A stretch of 64,000 nucleotides of DNA from Atrina japonica. Taxonomy: Eukaryota; Mollusca; Bivalvia; Pterioida; Pinnidae. Each line of letters starts with the position of its first letter. Position 1 is the stretch's first letter. Of the stretch, positions 59,791 through 64,000 are shown piece by piece. The position numbers were made by a program, and so were the translations under genes. The stretch is taken from contig BROG01000235.1 of assembly GCA_030159075.1 (NCBI GenBank), positions 372,001 through 436,000 of the forward strand, in the 5' to 3' direction. The notes under the pieces are model-generated. The model had not been told where the DNA came from. It ran no database searches and worked only from the letters and a program-made list of their open reading frames with translations.

Positions 59791-60274
59791 CAGTGGAACT
59801 TGTATTTAGAGACCACTCTCAGGAGAAACCACCTGTCTTATTAGGCCTCGGTCCGATAATTACTGTAAAAGCTTCCTAAACAAAAGCTTGTATTGATATA
59901 CCACCTGTCTTATCAAACCTCTGTCCAACAATCACTGTCAAAGCTTCCTTTAACCAAAGCCTGTATTGATAGATCACCTGTCTCATTAGACCTCAGTCCA
60001 AAAATCACCCTGTCAAAGCGTTCTTTAACAAAAGCCTATATTGATAGGCCACCTGTCTTATCAGACCTCGGTCAAAAAATCACTCTGTCAAAGCTTCCTT
60101 TATCCAAAGCCTGTATTGATAGAACACCTGTCTGGAGACACCATATTCCTATGAGATCACATGCCAAACAGCAATTGGTTAAAACATCTGTTAAATCTTT
60201 ATTGAGAGACTGTGTCATGAGAGGACACATTTTCAGTGGCTGATAGGATAGTGTCTTAAGACAGGTTGAATGTA
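59791..60274. mobile_element. Expanded MITE of the CAGTGGAACC family
   Basis: Left end CAGTGGAACTTGTATTTAGA and right end AAGACAGGTTGAATGTA. Unlike its relatives it contains about four internal tandem copies of a unit near 78 bp (CACCTGTCTTATCAAACCTC, AAAGCTTCCTTTAACCAAAG), which make an artefactual open frame. Confidence 0.7.
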
Positions 60275-60453
60275 TTGTTATCTAATGAGTAAGCCAGGGT
60301 TAAGCTTTAATACCATTGTCAACCTGTTTATTAACTAACATCCTGTTCATGTGTTGAACCGTGAATGGGTGAAGGATATACATTTATTTCCTGGGCGATA
60401 TCTTGGTGTTGTTTTAATTAACAGGTGAAGGATGGGTAGGTAACATCATCATA

Positions 60454-61455
60454 TACCGTATTTTACGGCCTATAGGTCGATATTTTTTTTCTCCAAAGTT
60501 GTGACCTCGACCTATTCGCCGCATCGACTTATCTTTAAAAAAAATAGTGAAATATTTAACTTGTATCTGCAATTCCTCATTTTAACATCGTAATTCAAAA
60601 TTTTCCATGGGATAATCTAGGGGCCTACTCCAAACACCCATTTGTATTTACACTTAATAGGACTATTAAATGTGACCTCGTGTGTGCGTAATGCACTGTG
60701 TTCATAATCAAGTGACAAAATAATGATCTTTCAAGTTATAATATCATTGGGATTCAAGACTGTGTCAGAAACTGCGTGATAAAAATACATCGTTTACATT
60801 ATATTTATACCGGACAGTTTATACTTTTGAATGATTCCCTTATCTCGGCACCCCACTGTGAAGTTGAAGTCTTCATTCAGACTTTCAGGACACTACAAGC
60901 TGTGTTCACTGGAACGTGACCTTCAACTGATAAGGATCGCGCGGCAGTCTTTGAAGTTGGGAAAGTTACATAAATTAATTGACACTAAACCTTGAGTATT
61001 TAATTGTTTGACAATTGCAGTAGCATAATAATTTAGGTCGATGTAAGGATAAGACAAGGACTGAGGTCGCTTGTGTAAACAGCATAAAGAATTTAATGAT
61101 GATTTGACAGGTAACATAATGGCGATGCTTGTATACATAATCAGTACACACGAGTAATATAAGTGATGTTAAATATATATATGATGCAACTTATATGCTT
61201 TTTAATCACTCCTATTTAATACTGTGCCGTAAAATAGGCCGATCACTCTGATTATTTTAATAGACACCAGCGTGTTAGCACCAGTTATTAAACATAAAGG
61301 ATGCAATTTCTGTGTTCTCCCATTCATGTTTCCATCTTTGCCGACATCGACCTATCCTCTGTTTCGACCTATCTAATACTTAATCCTGGATTTTTGCCAA
61401 AAATCGGCCATTCGACCTATCCCCCATATCGACTTATAGGCCATAAAATACGGTA
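60454..61455. mobile_element. 1.0-kb DNA element with TACCGTATTTTACGGCC ends
   Basis: Left end TACCGTATTTTACGGCCTAT and, in reverse at the right, TACCGTATTTTATGGCCTAT. TCGACCTAT or its inverse recurs near both ends (60475-60530 and 61340-61440). No transposase frame, so non-autonomous. It lies in the golgin intron after exon 15. Confidence 0.78.
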
Positions 61456-61489
61456 GTTGTTCCTGGGGGATATTTCAATAACTGGTGAC

Positions 61490-62640
61490 AGATGAGTCTC
61501 CAAAACCACTGAATTGATTTTGATGAAACTTTACAGAAAACAAGCCCTCAAGGTCCTCCATCAAGATTGTATTTTTTAATCGGATTGGCTCAGGGCTGGA
61601 TCCAGGGTGGAGCAAAGTAGGTCCCAGAGGGTACCCTTTTGAAAATCTTCTCCTTTAGTATTACTGAATGAGTTGAAAATCCTGATTGCATCTGAGTAAT
61701 CTAAATGGATGTATAATTCAAATTTGTGTTTTGGATAGAAAAAAATCGTAAAATAAATTATTGATGTATTCTTGACTTTTTATTTTACTTTGTCATTTTC
61801 ATTCATTTTTTTGTGTGATTCTCCTTTATATTCTCCCATTTGACTCACTATGATGAAATTGTTTTAGGCATTTTACCTGTAATTAGATGAAGAAATATTT
61901 GTGTGAAAAAAAGTTTGTTGAATCAAATTTTTACATTTTTTTATGAACTGCTAAAAAAGAAAGTGGATTAATTTTTTCACTCTGTCAGCTTGATCTATGA
62001 AACCACTAAAGGGATTTTGATGAAACGGTACAGAATGCAAGTACTCAAGGTCCTCTACCAAGTTTGTATTTTTCAAGCAGATTAGGTCAGGCGTTGATCC
62101 AGGGTGGGGTGGAATAGGTCCCAGAGAGTATCCCTCTTTGAAAATCTCCTCCTCCAGAACCACTGCATGAATTGAAAAACTAATTGCATCTAAGTGATCT
62201 ACATAAGTGTCCAATTCAAGTTTGTGGTTTTTTTTTAGATATAAAAGGAATTATTTTTTGAGATTTTGATATTGTCATATATTTGTATGATTTCTTTGAT
62301 TTCATCCCCCTTGATTCCCTGTGATACATTCATTTTATATGTGTTTACTTTAATTTGGAGAAAACATGCTTTCCTGAATTAATTTTGCTGAAATCTTATT
62401 TTAAGAATTTTTTAAATGAATTCTTTAAGACTGCAAAAAGTAGGAGGGGGACATTTTTTCTCACAGCTTAGTCTTCAAAACCATTGAAGGGATTTTGATG
62501 AAACTCTACAGAAAGCAAGTACTCAAGGTCGTGTACCATGTTTGTGATTTTGGCCATATCAGGCTACATATTCTTCTTGATCTTCTTTTCATATTTGTAG
62601 ATGGTGTTCAGGTGAGCAATTTAGGCTCATTTGTGAAAGT
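61490..62640 (+). repeat. Three tandem copies of a dispersed repeat
   Basis: ATTTTGATGAAACTTTACAG, then AAGTACTCAAGGTCCTCTAC and AGGTCCCAGAGGGTACCCTT recur at about 61517, 62008 and 62490, units near 490 bp. The last ends ATGGTGTTCAGGTGAGCAAT. Minus-strand relatives are at 27181-27935. From memory this is a common mollusc repeat. Confidence 0.75.
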
Positions 62641-62699
62641 CAAGGACTCACATTAATTTGCATTTAATCTTACCATAATTACTATCATCATTGTAGTTT

Positions 62700-62812
62700 T
62701 ACACACACACACGCACGCACACACACACACACACCACACACACACCACACCACACACACATACCCAAACATACTCGCATGCATGTGCGCATGCACACACA
62801 CATACACACACA
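62700..62812. repeat. (CA)n microsatellite, compound
   Basis: CACACACACGCACGCACACA followed by CACAC with C interruptions and CATGCATGTGCGCATGCACA. Confidence 0.92.
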
Positions 62813-63221
62813 GAAATGTTTATTTTATCAGCCAGTAATCTATTTTTAAAGTTGGTTCTAGTCACAAAATCAAGACTGTTGACATCAAGAGTGAACTATT
62901 TATAGGAAAATAACCTTCAAAAAGAAATTGTATTTTGAAATATTGTGGGTTGTGTATAATATCTTGCATGTATACCTCTTGGATATGAACCTCTCCATAA
63001 ATAACCCGAGCATGGTCATTTGTAGCATTTTTATATAAATATTTTGACAAGTATAGAGTTTTTAATCTATCAGTTATTTTGATTTGGTTAAATAAGTTGT
63101 ATGTTTTTTTATTGAAACACATAGTATAGTTACTTTTACAATTTCAATTCATATACTGGAATTATCATGATACCGCTCCATATTGTCTTGTCAAGGATAG
63201 CAGTTTACTGGAAGAACATGA

Positions 63222-64000
63222 TTGTACACCACTTCTCAGTGGTTGTACACCACCTCTCAGCAATTGTACACCACCAGTAGTTGTACACCACCTCCAAGCA
63301 ATTGTACACCACCAGTAGTTGTACACCACCTCCCAGCAATTGTACACCACTAGTAGTTTTACACCAACTCACAGCAATTGTACACCACCAGTAGTTATAC
63401 ACCACCTCCCAACAATTGTACACCACCAGTGGTTGTATACCACCTCTCAGCAGTTTTACACCACATCTCAGCAGTTTTACACCACCTCCCAGCAGTTGTA
63501 CACCACAAGCAGTAGTACATCAAATCTCCACAGTTGTACACCAACTCCTGGCAATTGTACACCACCGTTAGTTGTACACCACCTCCCAGCAATTGTACTC
63601 CAAGAGTATTTGTACACCACCTCCCAGCAATTGTACACCACAAGTAGTTTTACACCACCTCACAGCAATTGTACACCACCAGTAGTTGTATACCACATCC
63701 CAGCAATTATACACTACCAGTGGTTGTACATCACCTCCCAGCAATTGTACACCACCAGTATTTGTATGCCACCTCTCAGCCGTTTTACACCACATTTCAG
63801 CAATTGTACACCACAAGCAGCTGTACATCAAATCTCTGCATTTGTACACCACCTCCTGGCAATTGTACACTACATTTAAACAGTAGTACACCACCTCCCA
63901 GTAATTTTACACCACCTCCCAGCAATTGTACACCACCAGCAGATGTACACCACCTCCCAGTAATTGTGCACAACCTCCCAGTGATTGTACATCACCAGTA
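63222..64000. repeat. TTGTACACCACC minisatellite to window end
   Basis: A half-unit of about 19 bp (CAGCAATTGTACACCACC) alternates with CAGTAGTTGTACACCACC, giving a composite unit near 38 bp. More than forty half-units are visible and the array runs off the right edge. Frames over it are open on both strands (YTTSQQL and WCTIA patterns) but follow the repeat. Confidence 0.93.

Noticed and set aside
62597..62607. Tiny exon between TTTGTAG and GTGAGC
   Set aside because: Eleven bases inside a dispersed repeat whose copies end the same way; the splice-like words belong to the repeat.
63319..63886. 186-codon Tyr/Thr/Pro-rich frame
   Set aside because: Follows the minisatellite unit, starts without ATG and has equivalents on the other strand.

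Overview
The window looks like animal nuclear DNA, AT-rich and dense with introns and short interspersed repeats. Two plus-strand protein-coding genes can be followed exon by exon with consistent phases. The tRNA-headed SINEs, the MITE families and the style of the dispersed repeats suggest a lophotrochozoan, most likely a mollusc. That placement is inference from pattern, not from a search.

Left part (1-15.4 kb): the last five coding exons of a ceramide synthase (5125-14996), covering the second half of the TLC domain with its Lag1 motif and an acidic C-terminal tail. The first part of the gene lies off the left edge. Its introns hold a 21-22 bp minisatellite of about 1.9 kb (8200-10115), a dead Tc1-like transposon with perfect 22-bp inverted ends (10814-12204), SINE pieces and several MITEs.

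Middle (15.4-30.8 kb): mostly intergenic and repeat-filled. It includes a 28-bp satellite whose units alternate between a core and its reverse complement (18538-19079), several MITEs, a 40-bp minisatellite (26.0-26.6 kb), and one possible minus-strand terminal exon with a poly(A) signal (24998-25258).

Right part (30.8-64 kb): an almost complete orthologue of golgin-245/p230 (GOLGA4). Fifteen coding exons encode 2253 residues: an N-terminal MFKNLKKRI motif, a Ser-rich linker, then coiled coil including one 4.6 kb exon. The C-terminal GRIP domain is not in the window. Intron 4 carries a 4.2 kb DNA transposon (35674-39863) with inverted ends of about 370 bp. It encodes a broken protein of a widespread, poorly characterised multicopy family whose EEADTR and SPDTDVFVLL motifs recall FEN1/PIN nucleases. 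This is the most interesting mobile unit here. A short tandem array just after exon 13 repeats the exon end together with its 5' splice site.

How the genes relate: ceramide synthase acts in the endoplasmic reticulum to make ceramide, and golgin-245 tethers endosome-derived vesicles at the trans-Golgi. Nothing in the sequence shows a functional link; they are simply neighbours in the same direction about 16 kb apart.
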